The notes beneath the pieces are model-generated. The model made no database searches, had not been told where the DNA came from, and saw only the letters and a program-made list of their open reading frames with translations. A program made the translations under genes and the position numbers. A stretch of DNA of 64,000 nucleotides from Cherax quadricarinatus. Taxonomy: Eukaryota; Arthropoda; Malacostraca; Decapoda; Parastacidae. Position 1 is the stretch's first letter; every line of letters begins with the position of its first letter. Shown piece after piece: positions 45,383 to 57,073 of the stretch. The stretch is taken from assembly GCF_038502225.1 (NCBI RefSeq), contig NC_091321.1:37411522-37475521 (forward strand). The letters run 5' to 3'.

Positions 45383-46990
45383 ATGGCAACTGTCATAGAG
45401 GAACCTATTTCTGCAGGTGATGGAAATGATGATAGCTTCCAGACCTTTAAAAGTAAACAAAAGAGAAAAAGTGAGAAAGGGTTAGAGCGTCGACGTAGTC
45501 AGACTCACTTGACTCGTACACAATGTGATACTAAACGTCCTTGGTGCACAGAGGCTGCAAGAAGTCTTTCTTCAAAGGAAGAATGTGTTAAGCTGAACTT
45601 CCCTGACAACACCCCGCTGCCTGCTAAGTGTGCATGGCTAATGGAAGCTGTAAACAAGCATCCTAACTCAAGGATCCAATTTAGGAAAAACACACACAAC
45701 TTTGTGTTTGTGGAACAGAATAAAGAGCTGATCAATGATCTACTTAGTACACCTTATGGGGATATTAAGCTGCTCCGACCTCAATCAGACACTCACCACT
45801 TTAAAAAATGGGTCAGTATCATAATCTTTGGATACCCTCTCTGCATGGACCCATCCCATCTGACTCTAAGTGAGCATATCATCAAGCCTATAAGACTTAA
45901 AGGAAAATCCCAAATTATTGCCAGTTGGGTGGGTCCTGTGCCCCTCCCCCGGAATATCTGGGTGCATGGTTTACGTTTCCTAAACATCGAAGTGTACCTA
46001 CCCCCTAAACGTAGGTGTTACAAATGCCAGCACTATGGCCATGTTGCAGTAGACTGTGGAATACTACATTCTTGGTGTGGTAAGTGTGCTGGGAAACATT
46101 CCACTAGAGAATGCACAGTAGGCCCTGACAGCCAAAAATTTAAGTGTATTAACTGTAAAGAAGTTGGGGTTACAGTTTCCCACAAGGACTGCAGTCAGAA
46201 CCCAAACAACCTTCGAGGTAAACCTGATAACAGTCCTTTAATGGTAACTGAGGATGGGGCCATCCAGTCTACCACAGCCAGATCTGAGACTGAACCTCTG
46301 CAAAGTGTGCAAGAACCCCACCTCACTGCAAACAATTCTGGTGATACCAGAATGCCATCACACACACCAGCTGTGGAGGAGCTAGCCATCCCTGCTAGCA
46401 CATATGGAACTACTGGTCTGCCACTACAGATACCTATGGCTACACCTGAATATGGGGATGAGTTTGTCATTTCTCCCAATACACACAACTACAACAGTCA
46501 GACGGACACCACACAGGTAACCTCCCTGGAAATTGGAGATGAGTCAGATGCACAGGACCTACCTGCAATGAATGATGAAACAGAGAACACTAATGTAACC
46601 ATGGTACCTGTTAAGGTGATAGGTGTTAAAGGAAGCACTAACCCAGAAGTGCCATCCTCCGGAGAGGCATTGGATTCGCCTGACCTTCCTCATATTATAA
46701 CAAATTTCCAGAAAAAAATTGAGCATCTTGAACAGATCCTGACAAGTTTAATAAATATATGTAATCAGGATGATGCTCTTGAGCATGGTGATGATGTCAA
46801 AAGTGCAGCAATCTCCGTTCAGCTTCCAGCAATTTGTGAGAAAGAAGCCCATAACTCTTGCCTTCAAAACTTGCCTCATAACTGGCTGCCAAAATGCCGA
46901 AAAATGCTTAAAAATAAAGGTTCTGAAGATAAAGACGTACAAACTATGCTATTTGCTCTTAAGTGTCTGCACACTGCAGTCAAAGCATAA
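45383..46990 (+). CDS. I-type LINE ORF1 (Gag-like) with CCHC knuckles
   Basis: A 535-residue open frame. The N-terminus is basic (KQKRKSEKGLERRRSQ, about residues 25-40). Three zinc knuckles lie at about residues 212-270: CYKCQHYGHVAVDC, CGKCAGKHSTREC and CINCKEVGVTVSHKDC. A long Ser/Thr/Glu-rich linker and a C-terminal segment with a possible coiled coil (FQKKIEHLEQILTSLINI, about residue 440) follow. It is expected to bind element RNA. It starts at the first in-frame ATG after the leader, and the gap to ORF2 is 45 nt. No break is seen. Confidence 0.88.
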   Translation: MATVIEEPISAGDGNDDSFQTFKSKQKRKSEKGLERRRSQTHLTRTQCDTKRPWCTEAARSLSSKEECVKLNFPDNTPLPAKCAWLMEAVNKHPNSRIQFRKNTHNFVFVEQNKELINDLLSTPYGDIKLLRPQSDTHHFKKWVSIIIFGYPLCMDPSHLTLSEHIIKPIRLKGKSQIIASWVGPVPLPRNIWVHGLRFLNIEVYLPPKRRCYKCQHYGHVAVDCGILHSWCGKCAGKHSTRECTVGPDSQKFKCINCKEVGVTVSHKDCSQNPNNLRGKPDNSPLMVTEDGAIQSTTARSETEPLQSVQEPHLTANNSGDTRMPSHTPAVEELAIPASTYGTTGLPLQIPMATPEYGDEFVISPNTHNYNSQTDTTQVTSLEIGDESDAQDLPAMNDETENTNVTMVPVKVIGVKGSTNPEVPSSGEALDSPDLPHIITNFQKKIEHLEQILTSLINICNQDDALEHGDDVKSAAISVQLPAICEKEAHNSCLQNLPHNWLPKCRKMLKNKGSEDKDVQTMLFALKCLHTAVKA

Positions 46991-47035
46991 TAGTTTTACC
47001 ATCTTATGAGCAAGAGATTGTAATAACTCACTACA

Positions 47036-47857
47036 ATGGATACATTACAAATCTTTTCATGGAACATTGCTTCCATCAGGAAGCGGTTGCCTGACTTACA
47101 TCATATTAGTGCAACCAAGAATATTGATGTCATCTGTTTGCAGGAATGTAGATTGAAAGATGGAGCACCTCCACCAAACTTGCCTGGATATGCAGCTTAT
47201 AACCTAAGGTCAACCAACTGTTGTGTGATGTATGTCAGAAAGAACTTGCCACATTCACTCCTTTCCTTGCAGAGTCGAGTTAACATGCAGTATCATGGTG
47301 TCAAAGTATATGCAGGCGATTTTTCCATAAACATTTTTAATCTCCATGCCCCAGCGAACCAGCTTCGACCTGATGCTTTACCAGATCGCATCAATAGTGA
47401 ACCTACCATCATTCTTGGAGATTTTAATGCCAGACATAAGAATATTGGTGGGTCTATTACAAACACCAATGGAACTAAACTAGTGAGATTGCTGAATGAG
47501 CATGATAATGTTCGAATTGTGGGCACTACTGAGCCTACTCACATATATGGTGGCATACTAGATCTGTGTCTTGGATTTAATACATCATATACGATGCATG
47601 ACTCTGTCATAGTTGATGATCTTCTATCTGATCACTTCCCAAGACTAACAACTGTCAATCTTGATCACATCTCCAGCAATCAAGGAGCTAAATACAGAAG
47701 GAGGAAACTTATTCTCAAACCAGAACACAGAGACAACTTTATTAACCACTTGGATCAATGGTATAAGAATTACGAGCCCACTGGCACACAAAAATTTAAT
47801 GATGATTTAATTACCACTATTGAGAGTGTTCTCACAGATCAAGTGGGCCACTATTGA
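47036..47857 (+). pseudogene. I-type LINE ORF2, endonuclease portion, broken by duplication
   Basis: Endonuclease domain of ORF2: FSWNIASIRKRLPDL near residue 6, LQECRLKDG near 35, GDFNARHKN near 128 and SDHFPR near 197, the AP-endonuclease signature set. The frame ends early at 47855-47857 because a 34-bp segment is tandemly duplicated (47814-47847 and 47848-47881), shifting the frame. The rest of ORF2 continues in another frame from within the duplication. Whether the duplication is a real allele or an assembly error is not decidable here. Confidence 0.9.
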
Positions 47858-50720
47858 GAGTGTTCTCACAGATCAAGTGGGCAGGAATAGGAAACAAAGA
47901 CCCTCCACTATAAATAACAATAAAAACCAATGTAAATACTATAATGATCCACAGCTGCGCAATCTAACACATGCAGCTAGGAGGATTGGTAAAGCATACC
48001 GTGAATGTAGAACCCCAGACCTGCTCAGAACGTTCCAAGCTGCACTAACAAATGCAAGGAATAGAAAGGAAGAACTTAGGCAACAGGAATGGGAACAGTT
48101 TGTTAGTGGATTAAATAGGTCCACCCCTTTGAGTTTGGCTTGGAAAGGTATAAATGAAATAACCAGGAAAAAGACTGGCAATGTTGCTCATCCCTTTCCT
48201 CTTGAAAAAGCAAATGACCTCATAAATGACTGGTCCAAAACATCCAGGCATGAAAGCCTTCCATCTCATATTAGAAAAAATTTAGAGAGTACTTCTGAAG
48301 AAATGTTGAAACTGATTAATTTTATGAGCCAAAATATTGATGAGAGTGATTGCCTCTTTACCGAGTATGAATTAGATAATGCGTTAACCAAAGGTCGATC
48401 AACTGCTCCTGGAGAGGATGGTATAACCTATGATATTCTCAGAACTCTAAGGCACGTGCCTGATAACCCTTTGTTGGCACTGTATAATCTCAGTTACATT
48501 GAGGGCGTTCTTCCTACTTCCTGGACCATTAGTCTCATTGTGCCTATCCCTAAGCCCCAACAGCCTGATACATTTAGGCCGATCTCCTTAACTAGTTGTC
48601 TTTGCAAAACTTTTGAAAGAATGATGCTTAACAGATTGTACTACAGAATCAGACATCAACTTTCCCCCTACCTCTATGGGTTCATGAAAGGTAAAAGTGT
48701 GCAGAACTGTATTTCCACCTTTCTCACTGCACACACCTCTACTAGTTTTACCACTTTTCTTGATCTAAAATCTGCATTTGATATTGCAAACAGAACCGTT
48801 ATACTACACGAACTAGCCAAAATGAATATTGGTGGTAGCTTACTCTGCTGGATAATAGGATACCTGTCAAATAGAGTATCTGTCCTTTACCAAGGCTTCA
48901 GAAGTGATTCTAAAGAAATGTCTTTAGGTACACCGCAGGGAGGAGTTCTTAGTCCCATGCTATTTAATATTCTGATTAATGCTCTCCTAAATGCTCTACC
49001 TGCCTCACCTAAACATATAGCTATAAGCTATGCTGATGATATCATGATCCATACAACAGGGCATAAGAAGATGAATACCATTCTTAATGAAGTTCAAGCA
49101 ATTTGTAATCGACTAGGCCTCATAATATCTTCCTCTAAAACAAAGATATTAACAAGCAAACGACATCCCCCACCCATCTATTTGCAGGGTGAAATCATTA
49201 GCTACGTTAAAACTTACAGATATCTTGGTGTAGATGTACCCTTTAACAAATCCACTATACCACAACTAAACAAGAAATGTAAAGCTAGACTAAATGCTCT
49301 CAAAGCTGTTGCTGGCTACAATCCCAACTATGGAGCTAATGTGAGAATCGTGAGAATGATGTACATAGCCTATGTTAGGTCCTTAATTGATTATGCTGCT
49401 CCCATGTTGATATTAGCTAGAGAAAGTTCCCTCCGACCCTTGGAGTTAATGCAAAATGAAGCTCTCAGGACTATTCTTGGCTGTCCCAGATCTACAAAAG
49501 TTCTTAACATGAGGAAGGAGCTTGGTATTTCTAGTATCAGTGATAGGATTGTTGAAATTAACACTGTACTCGGTATTAGAATGTTGAGAAACGAACCAGA
49601 CGCTGTCACAGTGAATCTTACCAAGTGTCTAGAGGTAAATACACACAGATCTAAATGGATTGTGAAAACGTGCAATTGCATTAAGTTTTATAACCTGCAT
49701 GAACTGTATCACTGTAGGCAACAAGAACATTTCACCCCTCCATGGAAAATGTGTTCATTTAATATCACATACCTACAAGTCCCTCCCAAGAAGCTCATTG
49801 CTAGTAATCCCTTCCTTAAATCTCTTGTTAGAGCAACTGCTCAAGAAGAAATTTTTCGCCTAGCTGGTAGTAATAACTTATCACAAGTTATATACACTGA
49901 TGGATCTAAACAGGAGTCTTCTGGCAGGGCTGCATCTGCTCTTGTTGCCACCTCCCTAGTTAAGAACGATAATAAATTTGTTGAGTTAGGCATAAGAATT
50001 AACAACTGGGCGTCTACACTGCAAATTGAATTGTTTGCAATCCTAATGGCGCTAAAGCTAACCTATGACACTGAGCTTGACTCTATCATCATTACTGATT
50101 CTATGTCATCATTGAAGGCTCTTGGCTCATATAATGACTCCAACAACATGCTCATTGGGGAAGCCAGGTATAGATACTCAAAAATTAGGGACAAAGGAAT
50201 TAATGTACAATTGCTATGGATCCCATCACACATTGGATTACTCCTTCATGATAAAGTTGATATGTTAGCCAAGAAGAGTATCCAGAAGGAGAACGTAGAA
50301 TATAACTTTGGTATAACTGTGTCTACCATTAGGAATAATATTAGGAGAGAAGTAAATAATGAAGATGATTGTTATAGGAATGCAGTTAGAAGCCTGAGTA
50401 GATCTATAACCCACTATGATAACATGAACGTAGATAAGTATGTTTATGGAGCAACTTGCAATGTGAACAGACTGACTGATGTTGTAGTGGCCAGGCTTAG
50501 GCTTGGTTACAAGTACTTCTGGCAGTTTGGGAGACACACAGATGATGATCAAACTAAATGTAAATTATGTGATCAGGCATATGTGCTTAATTGTCCACTT
50601 ATTGAGGAATACAGAGACAGACAGTATAATAACCTATGTGACATGTCAAGATATCTTATTAATGAAAATAAGATACCAGATATACTAAGCAAATTTCCTA
50701 AATTTGCTTGTAACAGATAA
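47820..50720 (+). CDS. I-type LINE ORF2, RT-RNase H portion
   Basis: Long frame following the 34-bp duplication. The Met at 47820 is not the native start. RT blocks: STAPGEDGITYD near 48397, FRPISLTSC near 48571, LDLKSAFD near 48760, TPQGGVLSPMLF near 48930 and YADDIMIH near 49030 with both Asp. RNase H follows with its acidic set: YTDGSKQES near 49890, ELFAILMALK near 50028, ITDSMSSLKAL near 50090 and IPSHIG...VDMLAK near 50220. A Cys pair (CKLCDQ, near 50560) precedes the C-terminus. No other breaks. Confidence 0.92.
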   Translation: MRVFSQIKWATIESVLTDQVGRNRKQRPSTINNNKNQCKYYNDPQLRNLTHAARRIGKAYRECRTPDLLRTFQAALTNARNRKEELRQQEWEQFVSGLNRSTPLSLAWKGINEITRKKTGNVAHPFPLEKANDLINDWSKTSRHESLPSHIRKNLESTSEEMLKLINFMSQNIDESDCLFTEYELDNALTKGRSTAPGEDGITYDILRTLRHVPDNPLLALYNLSYIEGVLPTSWTISLIVPIPKPQQPDTFRPISLTSCLCKTFERMMLNRLYYRIRHQLSPYLYGFMKGKSVQNCISTFLTAHTSTSFTTFLDLKSAFDIANRTVILHELAKMNIGGSLLCWIIGYLSNRVSVLYQGFRSDSKEMSLGTPQGGVLSPMLFNILINALLNALPASPKHIAISYADDIMIHTTGHKKMNTILNEVQAICNRLGLIISSSKTKILTSKRHPPPIYLQGEIISYVKTYRYLGVDVPFNKSTIPQLNKKCKARLNALKAVAGYNPNYGANVRIVRMMYIAYVRSLIDYAAPMLILARESSLRPLELMQNEALRTILGCPRSTKVLNMRKELGISSISDRIVEINTVLGIRMLRNEPDAVTVNLTKCLEVNTHRSKWIVKTCNCIKFYNLHELYHCRQQEHFTPPWKMCSFNITYLQVPPKKLIASNPFLKSLVRATAQEEIFRLAGSNNLSQVIYTDGSKQESSGRAASALVATSLVKNDNKFVELGIRINNWASTLQIELFAILMALKLTYDTELDSIIITDSMSSLKALGSYNDSNNMLIGEARYRYSKIRDKGINVQLLWIPSHIGLLLHDKVDMLAKKSIQKENVEYNFGITVSTIRNNIRREVNNEDDCYRNAVRSLSRSITHYDNMNVDKYVYGATCNVNRLTDVVVARLRLGYKYFWQFGRHTDDDQTKCKLCDQAYVLNCPLIEEYRDRQYNNLCDMSRYLINENKIPDILSKFPKFACNR

Positions 50721-50884
50721 GTGAACTATAGATATGTAGATATAAATCCATATGTATTCCTGTTAACCCTTTGGGGCCTAGTTCCTAGGCCTTTTGTGTA
50801 TCAACATGTTCTCGCGCTACCGTCCACAGGATGGATATGGGGTGCACAATAAACTAGCCACTTCGGTGGCAAAATCTTAAAAAA
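50721..50884 (+). promoter_or_regulatory. I-type LINE 3' UTR with two stable stem-loops
   Basis: Contains GGCCTAG-TTC-CTAGGCC (50775-50791) and, 14 nt before the end of the element, GCCAC-TTCG-GTGGC (50857-50870), a C(UUCG)G-type tetraloop when transcribed. It ends AAAATCTTAAAAAA before the target duplication. The position suggests a recognition structure for the element's RT, by analogy with stringent-type LINEs. Confidence 0.6.
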
Positions 50885-50899
50885 ATCTTGGTGGTGGGG

Positions 50900-52825
<1,926 letters not shown>

Positions 52826-52827
<2 letters not shown>

Positions 52828-54193
52828 GGTGGTCATAGAGTTTTGTGAATATCTTGGTTACAGTTATTTTAGTGGATTTGAGATGGGTGATGAGATGCAT
52901 TTGTGGATGTGAAATGTGATTTTTGTGTGTGTTCAGAAGAGGTGTGTTGGGAGATGGGTGAGTGGATGTGATGAAATGCGGGGTGAGATGGAGAGGGGTA
53001 TGGGGAGGGTGGTATTAGAAATTTATTAAAATATGGGGAGATTTTACTGAAAATAAAGGTAATGTGTGAATATTTTAAAAAGAAATTATAGAATTGAAAA
53101 GTTATGATATATTGGAAAAGAATGGAGGGTGTTGAAACATGTCGCAATAGTTGGGTAGTGAGATTAGTTGATGCGAGTATAATATGAATTTATGTGAATA
53201 CAAGGAGATGGGTATGGAGAGGATTTTATTAGAATTTTAGTAATGTAAAGAGGAATGTGTATTACATTTAAGATTCAGTAAAAAGAAGGGGAAAAAAATT
53301 GTGAATAAATTGGTAATTGATGAGGGTTGTGGGTAATGTAGTCGAACTAGAGATACCAAAAAAGATGATGTAAGTGGGTTGTTGTTGTGACTTTTTCTGA
53401 TGAAATTAGTTAAAGCGAGAAAAATAATGTGGGATGTGGGTGTTGTGGGATGTGGGTGTTGTGGGTTGTGGGTGTTGTGGGATGTGGGTGTTGATCTTAG
53501 TTTATGGTGATTTTGGTGGTGTTTTGAGTGTATTCAGTGGTGTTTTAGTAGTATTCAGTGGTGTATTTGGGTGTACTCAAATGGTGTTTTGAGGTTATTC
53601 AAAGGTGTGATTATAAGTTGTGGGTTGTTGTTGTTGTGACTTTCTAATCAAATTAGCTAAAACTAGAAAAATATTGTGGGTTGTGGGTGTTGTGGGATGT
53701 GGGTGTTGTTGTCGAACTAGAGATACCGAAAAGACATTATAAGTGGGTTGTTGTTGTGACTTTTTCTGATGAAATTAGTTAAAACGAGAAAAAAAATGTG
53801 GGTGATGAGGGTTGTGGGCGATGTGGGTTGTGGCATGTGGGTGTTGACCTTAGTTTATGGTGATTTTGGTGGTGTTTTGAGTGTATTCAGTGGTGTTTTA
53901 GTAGTATTCAGTGGTGTATTTGGGAGTACTCAAATGGTGTTTTGAGGTTATTCAAAGGTGTTTTTGAAGGTGTTCAAATAATGTGCAAAGAGTACTTATG
54001 AAGGTGTTCTGGGAGTATTCAGAGGTGATTTGGGGGTGTTCGAATGATGCTTTTGGAGTATTTAAAGGAAATTGATGGTGTTTTTTGGTGATGTTCAAAG
54101 TAAAGTGTTTGAGTTAGTTTTTGTGATAATGTTGTGAAGTCTGGAGACTGAGGGAGGAGTTTGGGGGAATGAGTTGTAATTTAATGAAATGTG
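52826..54193 (-). repeat. palindrome right arm, block D2
   Basis: Inverted copy of 30696-32346, built from degenerate GTGTTCAAAGTG / GAGTATTCAGTGGTG sub-repeats and CGAGAAAA/GTCGAACTAGAGATACC units. No telomere-like repeat is present at its junction with the TG run, unlike the left arm. No credible ORF. Confidence 0.75.
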
Positions 54194-54760
54194 TTTACCT
54201 GGAGTTTACCTGGAGAGAGTTCCGGGGGTCAACGCCCCCGCGGCCCGGTCTGAGACCAGGCCTCCTGGTGGATCAGAGCCTGATCAACCAGGCTGTTGCT
54301 GCTGGCTGCACGCAAACCAACATACGAGCCACAGCCCGGCTGATCCGGAACTGACTTTAGGTGCTTGTCCAGTGCCAGCTTTAAGACTGCCAGGGGTCTG
54401 TTGGTAATCCCCCTTATGTGTGCTGGGAGGCAGTTGAACAGTCTCGGGCCCCTGACACTTATTGTATGGTCTCTTAACGTGCTAGTGACACCCCTGCTTT
54501 TCATTGGGGGGATGGTGCATCGTCTGCCAAGTCTTTTGCTTTCGTAGTGGGTGATTTTCGTGTGCAAGTTCGGTACTAGTCCCTCTAGGATTTTCCAGGT
54601 GTATATAATCATGTATCTCTCCCTCCTGCGTTCCAGGGAATACAGGTTTAGGAACCTCAAGCGCTCCCAATAATTGAGGTGTTTTATCTCCGTTATGCGC
54701 GCCGTGAAAGTTCTCTGTACATTTTCTAGGTCGGCAATTTCACCTGCCTTGAAAGGTTTG
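54194..54760 (-). mobile_element. LINE family A, 3' fragment
   Basis: A 5'-truncated insertion in inverse orientation. It encodes the last ~143 residues of the RT C-terminal region (FLNLYSLERRRERY...) and the family's 3' end (TTTACCTGGAGTTTACCTGG on the plus strand). The left arm has the unoccupied site (ATTTCATTAAATTAC region near 30890). No clear target duplication. Confidence 0.88.
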
Positions 54761-56458
54761 TAAGTGCAGATAAATTAGAGATGTCAAATCTTATTTGGGA
54801 GTAATCAAAATGATATTTTGGAAGTGTTTCAGTGTTGTTTGGAAATGTTCAAAGGTATTTTTGTGAGTATACAAATGATTTATGAGAGTGTTTTGAAGGT
54901 GTGTGTGCGTATTAACTTCGTAATATGTAAAATTGTGACTAGTGAATTTATCGAAAAGTGGTTATAAGTGTTGTGGTGACTTTCTGATGAAATAGTTAAA
55001 ACGAGAAAATTTGGGGGTTATGAGTGAAAATTGTGAGGTGTTGGTTGGAGTGTGAGGGTTTGGGGGGGTGGGGAGGAGGAGAGAGAGAAGGTTACTTCGT
55101 GGAGAGTGACCTGATTATTATTATTATTATTACAATCAAGGGGGAAGCGCTAAACCAGGAGGATTATACAGCGCCTGGGGGGCTATGTGGAAGGCATTCA
55201 GGCTTAATTTGGGGAACTGGAGCACAGATCCAATTCCCTAAATCAAGAGCCCCTCACCAACATCAAGGAACCTTCCTTGAGGGGGAGAGTGACCTGAGAT
55301 GAAATAGTTAAAACGAGAAAAAATGTCTAGACTTGTGTTGTATTTTGTAAAGAAATTGTGGATTGATGTGGGTATTAACGAAAAAAAAAAAAAAAAAATG
55401 CGAAATTATTTGGATTATCCTGGGTTAAGAGTGAAAATGTTTTCCCTATGTTGTATATGAAATGTGTAGGGGGGGAAGTCGACAAGATTCAGCCTGTGTG
55501 TGCAGCCATCGCGTGACGTCACTGACACAGGGGGAAGTCGACAAGATTCAGCTTGTATGTGTGAGGTCATCACGTGACGTCACTGACCGCCGAGTAAACA
55601 CACTTTTTAGTTCATTTAACTTAATGAGAGGAATACTGACGTCACACTTGTTTAGACCTGTAGTAAGAGAAAGTACCATGCCCCATAGGAGGAGTTCATT
55701 TGAATGCTTACCCCCAGAGGGGGGAATCCAAAAGCTTGATCCGAGGAATTGGAGGAGAAAACCTCGATCCAAGGAGATGGAGTCTTTGTATTATCGAGAA
55801 AACCTTTGATCCAAGGAGATCATAAGAATTTGGAAACCCCATAGGGGGGGAATCCAAAATAAACTTGATCCAAGGAGATGGAGTCTTGGTATTATCGATA
55901 AAAAAACTTGATCCGAGGAATTGGAGTCTTTGATATCGAGAAAAACTTGATCCGAGGAGATCATAAGAAAATGAAATTGGGATGGGGGTGAAAGTGGGAG
56001 GGGGAAACTCAAAAATTTGATCCGAGGAGATCATAAGAAAATGAAATTCGAAAAAAATTGGGATGGGGGTGAAAGTGGGAGGGGGAAACTCAAAAAATTT
56101 GATCCAAGGAGATGGAGTCTTGGTATTATCGAGAAAACTTGTTTCGAGGAGAGCAAAAGAAAATTAAAAAAATTTGAAAAAATCGGAAAAAAATTCGGGG
56201 CGCGGGGGCGATCCGGCCGACGCTGCAGAAGGCACAGCAGAAGGCGCAGGGTGGGGCGCGAGGGGCGCGGGCGGGGCGCGAGGGCGCGGCGGGGCCGGTG
56301 GGTCGGCGCGACGGTCGGGGGGAGGCGCGAGGGGGGGCGGGGGGGTCATGGGTGGGGGTCGAGGGTGGGGTCGTGGGCGGGGTCAAGGTCATTAGCACAT
56401 AGGTGTGAAAAGGCGGCATCCTTTGATGAGCCATACAGCCGCCTCCAGTACTACTTAT
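54761..56458 (-). repeat. palindrome right arm, outer blocks
   Basis: Pairs with 22617-25045 and 30696-30900. It contains the empty LINE A site (about 54920), an A18 run (55381-55398), TGACGTCA at 55514, 55575 and 55637, the empty solo-LTR site CGAGG (55742-55746), tandem GATCC-AGGAGAT-type repeats and a G-rich CpG block (about 56195-56390). It ends at the TA tract. The ORFs here are compositional. Confidence 0.8.
55114..55283 (-). mobile_element. 170-bp SINE-like insertion with AAT tail
   Basis: Flanked by the 13-bp duplication GGAGAGTGACCTG (55101-55113 and 55284-55296). The left arm has a single near-identical site (about 24855-24875). On the minus strand the insert ends with an AAT trinucleotide tail, so it was mobilised by a LINE-type mechanism. 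No pol III boxes or ORF were recognised. Confidence 0.85.
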
Positions 56459-56483
56459 ATATATATATATATATATATATATC

Positions 56484-56556
<73 letters not shown>
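56457..56556. repeat. TA microsatellite at right palindrome border
   Basis: Counterpart of the TA tract at 22502-22616. It bounds the palindrome on the right, with one ATCT and one ATAC interruption near 56482 and 56498. Confidence 0.95.
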
Positions 56557-56562
<6 letters not shown>

Positions 56563-56929
56563 TGGGCCGAATTGGTAAAATTGGTCAATTAGCAAAAACT
56601 TCTTTAAAATAGTTCTTTCCAATTTTTTCTGTTATACATTTAAAGACATTTTTTTTCATTTACGTTAATGTAAAATTTATAATTTTGTACCAAAAGAATC
56701 TTACTTAGAATTCTTGCCCAACCTTATTATAAGAAGCGCAATTTAATTTAGCCTAATCACGGCTCCCCTTAGGGTAACCATGGCCAGTGACACCTACGCT
56801 ACTCTGAGACGTCTCTCCCTGCTTTGGTTGCTCCCTTGTATCATTGCACAGCTCCTGATGATGCACTGAGAATTGTGAAAGTACTTTAGCTAAAGATTTC
56901 CACCCCCCACCCGTGGCTTGTCCTGCATA

Positions 56930-57009
<80 letters not shown>

Positions 57010-57073
57010 TAAAGACAAAATACATTGACAAAAATACAATAGGGAATGAAACAACATAGATAACAACTCAGAG
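56557..57073. other. unassigned sequence with a further TA tract
   Basis: 56557-56930 begins GTATGTTGGGCCGAATTGG and is AT-rich, with no ORF or element I can name. A TA tract runs from about 56935 to 57005. The TA borders on both sides suggest a TA-targeted repeat, but no terminal inverted repeat was found. Confidence 0.4.

Larger units (their letters stand above)
41987..50884 (+). mobile_element. I-group LINE, nearly intact, 8.9 kb
   Basis: Flanked by the 15-bp target duplication ATCTTGGTGGTGGGG (41972-41986 and 50885-50899), with the unoccupied sequence recognisable in the left arm near 41258. It has a 3.4-kb 5' leader with imperfect tandem monomers, ORF1 with three zinc knuckles, ORF2 with EN-RT-RNase H and a 3' UTR of about 165 bp ending in an A-rich tail. 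RNase H after the RT places it in the I superfamily. It inserted after the palindrome formed. Confidence 0.92.
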
